The notes under the pieces: generated by a model
What the model was told of the DNA's origin: nothing
Seen by the model: only the letters and a program-made list of their open reading frames with translations
The model's database searches: none
In this document: in pieces, positions 1 through 6,347 of the stretch
Numbering within the stretch: position 1 is the stretch's first letter
How the letters are laid out: each line of letters opens with the position of its first letter
Assembly (NCBI GenBank): GCA_937950415.1
Contig: CALFDL010000071.1
Coordinates: 1-13,433 of the forward strand
Direction of reading: 5' to 3'
Length of the DNA: 13,433 nucleotides
DNA from: an uncultured Collinsella sp.
GTDB lineage: Bacteria; Actinomycetota; Coriobacteriia; Coriobacteriales; Coriobacteriaceae
Program-made: the position numbers and the translations under genes

Positions 1-38
1 TCGCTCATATGACCCAATCCGCTGTCAAGAGCCACAAT

Positions 39-74
39 GGCCCCGCCGACCGCTTGCAATCGGTCGGCGGGGCC
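39..74 (-). terminator. Perfect 14-bp hairpin near the downstream end of IS copy 1
   Basis: Arms 39-52 and 61-74 are perfectly complementary around an 8-nt loop and very GC rich. It lies between the putative bridge RNA and the left inverted repeat, so it could end the transposase/bridge RNA transcript or shape the RNA's 3' end. There is no U-tract, so a terminator role is a guess. The identical structure in copy 2 is at 2932-2967. Confidence 0.4.
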
Positions 75-104
75 TGCCGTTGAACCCGTCCCGGTCCGCC
101 CCCG

Positions 105-285
105 GCATGTCGTCGACGCCTTCGGCTCAGTCTCATATCCGCGGATACCGCTCCGGCGGCCCGCAATCCTCTCCTTCGGCGGGGGTTCCCCAAGTCTGTC
201 GACGCGAATGCGGCGACCGCCGCGCGCACAGCGAGAACGGGGGTATCCCCGAAGGCTGCCCGGCTCGCCGGGACGGGGGCTATGT
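105..285 (-). ncRNA. Putative bridge (seeker) RNA of IS copy 1
   Basis: This is the noncoding segment immediately downstream of the transposase stop, where IS1111-type elements keep their guide RNA. On the minus strand it folds into a stem (249-255 with 173-179, then 239-242 with 188-191), an open internal loop and an apical hairpin (210-214 with 219-223). The two sides of the internal loop hold candidate target guides: 228-235 matches 8 nt of the rebuilt empty target (ctcgCTgt), and 194-201 contains CTGTCG, matching the core and right flank. Further 3', 130-138 (gtctcatat) equals 9 nt of the predicted circle junction across the same CT core. The second donor guide was not found. RNA ends are approximate, and which guide counts as left or right is not settled. 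Confidence 0.5.
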
Positions 286-1407
286 CTATTCCGCGCCCTC
301 CCGGCACATCGTGCCGAGGGCCCACAGCCACCTCACGAGCTCGGCCGCGGTGGCCGCGTTGGCCTTCGCCGCGGGCATGCCGCGGGCGAGCATCTCCTCG
401 CGCCGCCGCAGGAGCCGCTCGGACCCCTTCCTCCCGTGCATCCTTATCTCGAGGGGCACGCCCGTGTCCCTCGGCATGAGCTTCGGCTGGTGCCGTGCCG
501 CGGCGTAGCACCATGAACCCTCAACGGCCAGCTTCCTCACGAGCGCGTTGCCCGCACCGCTGATGCCTCCGAGACGCACGGAGTCGCCGCTCGACCTCTG
601 GCTCGGCGCGAGGCCGAAGTAGGCCGTGACCTGCCTTCCGGAACGGAACCTCGTGAAGTCGCCGACCTCGGCCGAGAAGGCTGCGGCCAGCGCGAAGGCG
701 CAGCCCTTGATCGACTGGAGGGCGGCCGCCTCCGCGGCGATCGGGCTGGCATCCGCGGCGGCCCTGTACTCGGAGAGCAGGTCCGCCCGGGCCTCCGCCG
801 CGGCCTCGACCTCGTTCCTCAGGGCGGCGAGCGTCCGAACCCCGCCGTCGTCCTCCGGCCTGGCCTTGTCGAGCCACCTCAGGAAGTCGTAGGTCCAGTA
901 CTTCCTCGGGTTGCCGGCGGGCGTGGTGCCGCCGTAGACGAACCCTCGCTTTGCGAGGAAGGCGAGCAGCCGCTGCTTGGCGGTCGCCAGGCGCGCGGTC
1001 GCCCCGTCGTAGGCGCCGGCGAGGTCCCTGATGCCTTCGACCTCGGGGGAGGGGACCCATACGGGGGAGATGTCGTGGGCGAGTATCGCCTTGGCCATCC
1101 TGGCGGCGTCGTTCCTGTCGTTCTTGGAGGCCGAGTCGGCGGCCGACCTGGGGATCTTCGAGACCGCGGCGACGACGCACTCGACGCCGAGCCCGGCGAG
1201 CTCCCTTTGCGGGGCGAAGCCGAGGTAGCCGCTCTCGTAGGCCGCGAGCGACGGCCCGGGGAACCCATCCATCCACCCGGCGATCTCGCCCCAGGGGTTG
1301 CCGGGGAACCTCCTCGTCACGGCCTCGCCGGTGTCCGCGTCGAGGGCGCAGACGGTGGTCGACCTCAGGTGGACGTCCATCCCGAACGCGGTAGAATACT
1401 TTGGCAT
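286..1407 (-). CDS. IS110/IS1111-family DEDD transposase, copy 1
   Basis: A 373-residue RNA-guided recombinase that catalyses excision and insertion of the element. The N-terminal RuvC-like domain shows the DEDD tetrad: D11 in FGMDVH, E58 in YESG, and D97 and D100 in KNDRND. The C-terminal Transposase_20 region has the family pattern AYFGLAPSQ (262-270) and GISGAGNALVR (281-291), whose Ser283 is the likely catalytic serine. Length is usual for the family and the frame is open throughout, so it should be functional. The ATG at 1407 follows GGGAGG at good spacing. The protein is identical to the one at 3179-4300. Base composition is richer in GC than the neighbouring genes, as expected for a mobile gene. 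Confidence 0.93.
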   Translation of the reverse strand: MPKYSTAFGMDVHLRSTTVCALDADTGEAVTRRFPGNPWGEIAGWMDGFPGPSLAAYESGYLGFAPQRELAGLGVECVVAAVSKIPRSAADSASKNDRNDAARMAKAILAHDISPVWVPSPEVEGIRDLAGAYDGATARLATAKQRLLAFLAKRGFVYGGTTPAGNPRKYWTYDFLRWLDKARPEDDGGVRTLAALRNEVEAAAEARADLLSEYRAAADASPIAAEAAALQSIKGCAFALAAAFSAEVGDFTRFRSGRQVTAYFGLAPSQRSSGDSVRLGGISGAGNALVRKLAVEGSWCYAAARHQPKLMPRDTGVPLEIRMHGRKGSERLLRRREEMLARGMPAAKANAATAAELVRWLWALGTMCREGAE

Positions 1408-1468
1408 GGGAGCCTCCCAACCTCGTTGCGGCGCGGCTGCGCCTATGGCACTTCAACATCATTGTCAC

Positions 1469-1509
1469 AGCCCCGACCCGCGGTCACGAGCGGGGGCTCC
1501 TATCTTTTT
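1469..1509 (+). terminator. Hairpin with T-tract upstream of the transposase
   Basis: Reading the plus strand, AGCCCC (1469-1474) pairs with GGGGCT (1493-1498), with CCGC/GCGG pairing inside, followed by a T-rich tail (TCTTTTTA, 1503-1510). It resembles a rho-independent terminator acting against plus-strand transcription leaving the element, or a hairpin in the transposase leader on the other strand. Copy 2 has the same structure at 4362-4402. Confidence 0.4.
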
Positions 1510-1537
1510 AGTGCCCTCGGATTGGGTCATAGTGTCT

Positions 1538-1824
1538 GTCGTTGCCAAAACATCGGCGTCATCTTGCTCCAAATGCGGCACTTGGGGACGTTCCTTTTCT
1601 GCCGGCAGTTCGGGACACTCCTTGTCAAGGCTCGAGCGGCTCATTGGGGGCATCTGGTTGATTAGTCATTGGGGACGTTCTTAAACGACTAGTCATTTAA
1701 GAACGTCCCCAATGAGTGCCTGGGAAATGAGCGTGGAAAATCTCCCGTTTTTGGGCCGCATGCAGGCTCAAAGTGGGAGATTATCCACGCTTGTTATTTG
1801 AGTGTCCAATAATCCTCGCTCGTT
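1538..1824. repeat. Two-hairpin intergenic repeat, unit R1
   Basis: Related to R2 (4431-4693). The first 37 bases after the IS edge align without gaps to R2 (shared blocks ccaa, catcggcg, cttg, tccaaa). Then come hairpin A (arms 1666-1685 and 1696-1715, a perfect 20-bp stem containing TTGGGGACGTTCTT), hairpin B (arms 1731-1746 and 1775-1790 with one mismatch, plus an inner 7-bp stem 1751-1757/1765-1771), and a shared tail ending cgctcgtt. It ends one base before the RpiR stop codon. No coding potential is seen. GGGGAC-type palindromes recall REP elements mobilised by RAYT transposases, but none is encoded here. Hairpin B could also terminate the RpiR transcript. Confidence 0.65.
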
Positions 1825-1825
1825 G

Positions 1826-2680
1826 TTACTTGAGCCCGGGGAGGCGGGTGTAGGGGAACGAGCGCTCTAAGAACTCGGAGCAGCGGGCGTAATCTTTGGC
1901 AAAGTAGCTGCTGTAGAGCGAATCGAGTACGTATTGCACGGCGATATGGCTGGCGAACTGCGTGATGCGGTGGGTCATGCTCTCGTGGTCGCTTACCGTG
2001 AGATAGGCGGCAAAGCCGGGGTGAATGCGGGCACAGTACGGCGTGCCGATGACGATGACCGGGACATGTCGACTGCTGAGGATTGGCAAGATTTCCCTGA
2101 GGTTGGGGGCAAGGCCGCTGTAGGAGATGACGATTGCCACATGGTCGGTGCCCGAGGCGAGCGCCGTGCGCATCTGCGCCTCGATACTGTCGTGGCACGT
2201 CGCGCTTTTGCCGGCGGAAAGCAAGCGATCGCGGAACATTCCCGCTGGATACAGGTTATGCGAGCCCGTGTAGATGTCCACAGTGCCGGCGCGCATGACG
2301 AGCTTGGCTGCCTGGTCGAGCTGTGCAGAGTCGAGCAGCTCCTGCGTTTCGGCCAGCGTGGTCTGGTAGAGCCCCTCCATGCGCTCCATCACCTGCGCAG
2401 GGGTGGAGGTGGCATCGAAGGGAAAGTTGATGTCCACGTCGCGCCGGTTGCCCGCCTCGGTCGCCTGGCGGATGAGCTCGACCTTGAGATCTTTGAAGCC
2501 CTCGAGGCCGAGCTTTTTGCAAAAGCGGTGCACGCTCGCGACCGAAACGTTGGCGCGCGCGGCAAATTCCTTAATGGAAAGCCCGCGCACATCCTCGCCC
2601 ATGGCGAGGGCCGTTTGCCCAAGTTGTTGCTCGGTGGGGGTGAGGCTTTTGCCCTGCGTGATCATTCGCCTGATATCCAT
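1826..2680 (-). CDS. MurR/RpiR-family transcriptional regulator
   Basis: A 284-residue DNA-binding regulator. The N-terminal HTH_6 domain (about 1-77) has its helix-turn-helix at 34-55 (LSIKEFAARANVSVASVHRF). The C-terminal SIS domain (about 125-260) normally senses a phosphosugar; the SIS signatures IYTGSHNLY (136-144) and VISYSGLAPNLREIL (184-198) are visible. Length matches the family. The ATG at 2680 is chosen because AGGAG lies 5 bases upstream; the frame stays open farther upstream to a TTG, but that extension is arginine-rich and unlike the family. The usual sugar-metabolism partner genes are absent because both sides are repeat and IS sequence, so the regulated pathway cannot be read from context. 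The 3' end abuts repeat R1. Confidence 0.88.
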   Translation of the reverse strand: MDIRRMITQGKSLTPTEQQLGQTALAMGEDVRGLSIKEFAARANVSVASVHRFCKKLGLEGFKDLKVELIRQATEAGNRRDVDINFPFDATSTPAQVMERMEGLYQTTLAETQELLDSAQLDQAAKLVMRAGTVDIYTGSHNLYPAGMFRDRLLSAGKSATCHDSIEAQMRTALASGTDHVAIVISYSGLAPNLREILPILSSRHVPVIVIGTPYCARIHPGFAAYLTVSDHESMTHRITQFASHIAVQYVLDSLYSSYFAKDYARCSEFLERSFPYTRLPGLK

Positions 2681-2713
2681 ATGGCTCCTATGCGTTTGCG
2701 TCGCGATAAACCA

Positions 2714-2719
2714 ATCATA
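2714..2719 (-). promoter_or_regulatory. Candidate -10 box for the RpiR gene
   Basis: The minus strand reads TATGAT, 34 bp upstream of the start codon, in a locally AT-rich stretch (2700-2735). No convincing -35 box is seen at 16-18 bp, so this is weak. Confidence 0.3.
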
Positions 2720-2794
2720 GCGATAAATAAAACGTTCGGCTTGGCTGGGAGTTTTGGTCCGCCGGTCTATGAACGACGGACCGCTCGACGCTGC

Positions 2795-2893
2795 GCGGGC
2801 CCCTGGCACGGCACCTTGGGCTTCAATCGTCAGGCGCGTGCGGAAGCGCGCATCCCTCCTCTTTCGGCCCAATCTGCCGCACCAGGGGCCCGC
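2795..2893. repeat. 99-bp imperfect inverted repeat next to IS copy 2
   Basis: Arms 2795-2821 and 2867-2893 pair over 27 bp with four mismatches (blocks of 12, 5 and 6 perfect pairs, each separated by 2 mismatches); the outer 12 bp, GCGGGCCCCTGG and its complement, are perfect. A smaller GCGCG/CGCGC hairpin lies in the loop (around 2834-2850). The right arm ends 3 bases before the CT core of IS copy 2. It could be a separate palindromic element, the left part of the repeat the IS targets, or a terminator of whatever lay upstream before insertion. Nothing coding is evident. Confidence 0.6.
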
Positions 2894-2997
2894 TCGCTCA
2901 TATGACCCAATCCGCTGTCAAGAGCCACAATGGCCCCGCCGACCGCTTGCAATCGGTCGGCGGGGCCTGCCGTTGAACCCGTCCCGGTCCGCCCCCG

Positions 2998-3178
2998 GCA
3001 TGTCGTCGACGCCTTCGGCTCAGTCTCATATCCGCGGATACCGCTCCGGCGGCCCGCAATCCTCTCCTTCGGCGGGGGTTCCCCAAGTCTGTCGACGCGA
3101 ATGCGGCGACCGCCGCGCGCACAGCGAGAACGGGGGTATCCCCGAAGGCTGCCCGGCTCGCCGGGACGGGGGCTATGT
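2998..3178 (-). ncRNA. Putative bridge (seeker) RNA of IS copy 2
   Basis: Same sequence as 105-285. Candidate target guides lie at 3121-3128 and 3087-3094 on either side of the apical hairpin 3103-3116, and the donor guide at 3023-3031. The guides match the sequence rebuilt from this copy's own flanks: ctcgCT at 2893-2898 and gtcg at 4431-4434. Confidence 0.5.
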
Positions 3179-4300
3179 CTATTCCGCGCCCTCCCGGCAC
3201 ATCGTGCCGAGGGCCCACAGCCACCTCACGAGCTCGGCCGCGGTGGCCGCGTTGGCCTTCGCCGCGGGCATGCCGCGGGCGAGCATCTCCTCGCGCCGCC
3301 GCAGGAGCCGCTCGGACCCCTTCCTCCCGTGCATCCTTATCTCGAGGGGCACGCCCGTGTCCCTCGGCATGAGCTTCGGCTGGTGCCGTGCCGCGGCGTA
3401 GCACCATGAACCCTCAACGGCCAGCTTCCTCACGAGCGCGTTGCCCGCACCGCTGATGCCTCCGAGACGCACGGAGTCGCCGCTCGACCTCTGGCTCGGC
3501 GCGAGGCCGAAGTAGGCCGTGACCTGCCTTCCGGAACGGAACCTCGTGAAGTCGCCGACCTCGGCCGAGAAGGCTGCGGCCAGCGCGAAGGCGCAGCCCT
3601 TGATCGACTGGAGGGCGGCCGCCTCCGCGGCGATCGGGCTGGCATCCGCGGCGGCCCTGTACTCGGAGAGCAGGTCCGCCCGGGCCTCCGCCGCGGCCTC
3701 GACCTCGTTCCTCAGGGCGGCGAGCGTCCGAACCCCGCCGTCGTCCTCCGGCCTGGCCTTGTCGAGCCACCTCAGGAAGTCGTAGGTCCAGTACTTCCTC
3801 GGGTTGCCGGCGGGCGTGGTGCCGCCGTAGACGAACCCTCGCTTTGCGAGGAAGGCGAGCAGCCGCTGCTTGGCGGTCGCCAGGCGCGCGGTCGCCCCGT
3901 CGTAGGCGCCGGCGAGGTCCCTGATGCCTTCGACCTCGGGGGAGGGGACCCATACGGGGGAGATGTCGTGGGCGAGTATCGCCTTGGCCATCCTGGCGGC
4001 GTCGTTCCTGTCGTTCTTGGAGGCCGAGTCGGCGGCCGACCTGGGGATCTTCGAGACCGCGGCGACGACGCACTCGACGCCGAGCCCGGCGAGCTCCCTT
4101 TGCGGGGCGAAGCCGAGGTAGCCGCTCTCGTAGGCCGCGAGCGACGGCCCGGGGAACCCATCCATCCACCCGGCGATCTCGCCCCAGGGGTTGCCGGGGA
4201 ACCTCCTCGTCACGGCCTCGCCGGTGTCCGCGTCGAGGGCGCAGACGGTGGTCGACCTCAGGTGGACGTCCATCCCGAACGCGGTAGAATACTTTGGCAT
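3179..4300 (-). CDS. IS110/IS1111-family DEDD transposase, copy 2
   Basis: Identical in sequence to the protein at 286-1407 (373 residues; D11, E58, D97, D100 and Ser283 all present), with the same GGGAGG ribosome binding site. With two intact identical transposases, either copy could mobilise both elements. No frameshift or truncation. Confidence 0.93.
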   Translation of the reverse strand: MPKYSTAFGMDVHLRSTTVCALDADTGEAVTRRFPGNPWGEIAGWMDGFPGPSLAAYESGYLGFAPQRELAGLGVECVVAAVSKIPRSAADSASKNDRNDAARMAKAILAHDISPVWVPSPEVEGIRDLAGAYDGATARLATAKQRLLAFLAKRGFVYGGTTPAGNPRKYWTYDFLRWLDKARPEDDGGVRTLAALRNEVEAAAEARADLLSEYRAAADASPIAAEAAALQSIKGCAFALAAAFSAEVGDFTRFRSGRQVTAYFGLAPSQRSSGDSVRLGGISGAGNALVRKLAVEGSWCYAAARHQPKLMPRDTGVPLEIRMHGRKGSERLLRRREEMLARGMPAAKANAATAAELVRWLWALGTMCREGAE

Positions 4301-4430
4301 GGGAGCCTCCCAACCTCGTTGCGGCGCGGCTGCGCCTATGGCACTTCAACATCATTGTCACAGCCCCGACCCGCGGTCACGAGCGGGGGCTCCTATCTTT
4401 TTAGTGCCCTCGGATTGGGTCATAGTGTCT

Positions 4431-4693
4431 GTCGGTACCAAGGCATCGGCGCTGCCTTGATCCAAACCTACCAAAAGGGGACAGGTTTATTTGGTCGGTT
4501 TTATCTGGGCAAACGTGGTCGTCTATCGCAATATGGTCGTTGGGGACGTTCTTGTTTGACTAGTCGTTTAAGAACGTCCCCAACGACTACATGGGATGAG
4601 AGTGGATAATCTTCCGGTTTGAGCCTGCATTCAAGCTCAAAGTGGGAGATTATCCACTCTCATTTGTTGTATGTCCGAAAATCCACGCTCGTT
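4431..4693. repeat. Two-hairpin intergenic repeat, unit R2
   Basis: Counterpart of R1. Hairpin A has arms 4536-4553 and 4570-4587 (18 bp perfect) and hairpin B has arms 4596-4615 and 4644-4663 (20 bp with one G-U pair) plus an inner TTTGAGC/GCTCAAA stem. Loop A keeps the GACTAGTC palindrome found in R1. Paired changes relative to R1 keep both stems intact (A-T to G-C in A, C-G to A-T in B). The unit fills the space between the IS edge and the pdxT stop codon and may also end the pdxST transcript. No gene is seen in it. Confidence 0.65.
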
Positions 4694-4703
4694 TAAATTC
4701 TAC

Positions 4704-5291
4704 CTACATTTGCAGGAACAGTTCGTGGAGGCGGGTGTCTTCGTCGAGCTCGGGGTGGAAGGTGACGCCGAGCTGGTTGCCTTGGCGGGCGGCGACGATG
4801 CGACCGTCGACTTCGGCTAGGGCCTCAGTGTCGCCGTGCACTTCGACGATGCGGGGTGCGCGGATAAACGTCAGCGGCACCTCACCGTCGATACCGCCTA
4901 CCTGCCCCTTGGTGCGAAAGCTGCCGAGCTGTCTGCCGTAAGCATTGCGCTCAACGAGCACATCCATGGTTGCCAAGCGCGGCGTCCCCTTATCGTCGTG
5001 GGCGGCAAGATCGCGCGCCAACAGAATCAAGCCGGCGCAGGTGCCCAGGACGGGCATGCCCTCAACAATGCGGGTGCGAAGCTCATCGAGCATACCAAGC
5101 TCGGCAAGTAACTTGCCCTGAACGGTGGACTCGCCGCCGGGGAGGACCAGGCGGTCAAAGTTCTGCTGCAAATCGGCCGCCTGCCTCAGCTCGATACAAC
5201 GTGCGCCCATCTCGGACAGTCTTGCCTCGTGCTCGGCAAAAGCGCCCTGGACCGCCAGCACGGCGACCGTTTGGTCTGCATAATCGCTCAT
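4704..5291 (-). CDS. pdxT: Pyridoxal 5'-phosphate synthase glutaminase subunit PdxT
   Basis: This 195-residue class I glutamine amidotransferase hydrolyses glutamine and channels ammonia to PdxS for vitamin B6 (PLP) synthesis in the cytoplasm. The catalytic triad is visible: Cys85 in GTCAG, His179 and Glu181 in FHPEL. The oxyanion-side loop GGEST is at 52-56 and the PdxT signature RNAYGRQLGSF at 115-125. Length is normal. The ATG at 5291 follows AAAGGA with 8 bases between. It starts 20 bp after the pdxS stop codon on the same strand, so the two are cotranscribed and made in step, as expected for a 12+12 complex. Confidence 0.97.
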   Translation of the reverse strand: MSDYADQTVAVLAVQGAFAEHEARLSEMGARCIELRQAADLQQNFDRLVLPGGESTVQGKLLAELGMLDELRTRIVEGMPVLGTCAGLILLARDLAAHDDKGTPRLATMDVLVERNAYGRQLGSFRTKGQVGGIDGEVPLTFIRAPRIVEVHGDTEALAEVDGRIVAARQGNQLGVTFHPELDEDTRLHELFLQM

Positions 5292-5311
5292 GTGCGATCC
5301 TTTCTGCTGGA

Positions 5312-6202
5312 CTAGCGCCCGCGCTCCTCCATGATGATCTCGATTTCGTCGGCGTTGATGCCCACCATGGCCTCGCCCAGGTCCTCCGAAAGCTCGGCGA
5401 TGAGCTTGGCGTCGGTGAAGTTTGCCACGGCCTTGACGATGGCGGCGGCGCGCTTGGCGGGGTCGCCGCTCTTAAAGATGCCCGAGCCAACAAAGACGCC
5501 CTCGGCGCCCAGCTGCATCATCAGCGCGGCGTCGGCGGGGGTCGCGACTCCGCCGGCGGCAAAGTTCACGACGGGAAGCTTGCCCGTGGCATGGACCTCG
5601 CGCACCAGCTCGACCGGAACCTGCAGCTGCTTGGCTGCCTCAAATAGCTCGTCGTCACGCAGAGCAACTACGTCGCGGATCTGCTTTTGGATCTTGCGCA
5701 TATGGCGCACAGCCTGGACGACGTCGCCCGTGCCCGGCTCGCCCTTGGTGCGGATCATCGTGGCGCCCTCGGCAACACGGCGCAGCGCCTCGCCCAGGTC
5801 GCGGGCACCGCAGACAAACGGGACGTCAAACTGGGTCTTGTCGATATGGTAGACATCGTCGGCGGGGGAGAGAACCTCGGACTCATCGATGTAATCGATC
5901 TCGATGGCCTGAAGGACCTGCGCCTCGACGATGTGACCGATGCGGCACTTGGCCATAACGGGGATGGAGACGGCCTCCTGGATGCCCTTGATCATCTTGG
6001 GGTCGCTCATGCGCGAGACGCCGCCTGCGGCGCGGATGTCGGCCGGGATGCGCTCGAGTGCCATGACGGCGCAGGCGCCTGCCTCCTCGGCGATGCGTGC
6101 CTGCTCGGGCGTGGTGACGTCCATGATGACGCCGCCCTTGAGCATCTGCGCGAGCTCGCGATTGAGTTTGACGCGATCGGCCTTGCTGGTCTGTTCTGCC
6201 AT
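5312..6202 (-). CDS. pdxS: Pyridoxal 5'-phosphate synthase lyase subunit PdxS
   Basis: This 296-residue TIM-barrel synthase condenses ribose 5-phosphate, glyceraldehyde 3-phosphate and PdxT-derived ammonia into PLP. By comparison with the Bacillus subtilis enzyme (D24, K81, K149) the equivalents are D28 in IMDVT, K85 in VMAKCRIGH and K153 in IRTKGEPGTGD, all present. Phosphate-binding glycines appear in FAAGGVATPADAALMMQLGA and VFVGSGIF. The frame is open upstream, but the ATG at 6202 gives the family length and has GGGAG 6 bases upstream. First gene of the pdxST operon, divergent from a MocR-type regulator. Confidence 0.98.
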   Translation of the reverse strand: MAEQTSKADRVKLNRELAQMLKGGVIMDVTTPEQARIAEEAGACAVMALERIPADIRAAGGVSRMSDPKMIKGIQEAVSIPVMAKCRIGHIVEAQVLQAIEIDYIDESEVLSPADDVYHIDKTQFDVPFVCGARDLGEALRRVAEGATMIRTKGEPGTGDVVQAVRHMRKIQKQIRDVVALRDDELFEAAKQLQVPVELVREVHATGKLPVVNFAAGGVATPADAALMMQLGAEGVFVGSGIFKSGDPAKRAAAIVKAVANFTDAKLIAELSEDLGEAMVGINADEIEIIMEERGR

Positions 6203-6347
6203 GGTTGCTCCCTTGGTTGGCATGTGCATTGCTTGACGGAACATCCTATCGGGGAGCTGGGTATGGTGAAATACTCAGTTTTCGAGATAATTACAAGGTC
6301 AGATTAATACCAGATTGAACAGTTCGATATGGTCAGGTGGCAAATTC
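6203..6347. promoter_or_regulatory. pdxS / MocR divergent control region
   Basis: This 145-bp space separates the two divergent start codons. The hexamer CAGATT occurs twice 11 bp apart (6300-6305 and 6311-6316), one helical turn, as expected for direct-repeat sites of MocR proteins; GGTCAG at 6297-6302 recurs at 6331-6336. On the minus strand TTCAAT (6314-6319) and TGTAAT (6290-6295) with an 18-bp spacer could form the pdxS promoter, overlapping the repeats. The assignment is by eye only. Confidence 0.35.

Larger units (their letters stand above)
4..1537 (-). mobile_element. IS110/IS1111-family insertion sequence, copy 1
   Basis: One of two copies identical base for base (offset 2893). It carries one intact transposase gene on the minus strand, 14-bp inverted repeats just inside the ends (8-21 and 1518-1531), a short 130-bp noncoding stretch upstream of the transposase and a long 280-bp one downstream. 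Subterminal repeats plus a long downstream end fit the IS1111 subgroup. The ends are set by a CT dinucleotide present at both edges (4-5 and 1536-1537), assumed to be the recombination core; identity with copy 2 stops at 1541, only 4 bases past the right core. No target duplication is expected for this family. The window begins at the first shared base, so the left flank is not visible. The exact ends are inferred. Confidence 0.82.
2897..4430 (-). mobile_element. IS110/IS1111-family insertion sequence, copy 2
   Basis: Identical to copy 1 over the whole shared segment (2894-4434). Inverted repeats lie at 2901-2914 and 4411-4424 and presumed CT cores at 2897-2898 and 4429-4430. Both flanks are visible here, so the empty site can be rebuilt by joining 2898 to 4431: it reads gctcgCTgtcggtacc around the core. 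Same orientation as copy 1. Absolute identity with copy 1 means the duplication is recent, while the flanking repeats R1 and R2 are clearly diverged. Confidence 0.87.

Noticed and set aside
136..147. Palindrome TATCCGCGGATA inside the IS noncoding end
   Set aside because: Overlaps the putative donor guide; as an isolated 12-bp palindrome it adds no separate support for an operator.
37..516. Plus- and minus-strand open frames across the IS downstream end
   Set aside because: Low-complexity Arg/Pro/Ala translations overlapping the transposase 3' end and the structured RNA; no ribosome sites.
521..1468. A 315-codon open frame on the minus strand overlapping the transposase (and its twin at 3414-4361)
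   Set aside because: Arginine-rich shadow of the transposase in another frame, with no recognisable domain; a product of high GC.
2681..2872. N-terminal extension of the RpiR protein to a TTG at 2872
   Set aside because: The extension is basic and family-unlike, runs into the palindrome, and the ATG at 2680 has a good AGGAG site.
1934..2905. A 323-codon plus-strand frame opposite the RpiR gene
   Set aside because: Antisense shadow of a gene with clear HTH and SIS domains.
1541..4703. CRISPR array suggested by repeated units
   Set aside because: Only two diverged palindromic units 2.9 kb apart, with no regular short repeats or spacers.
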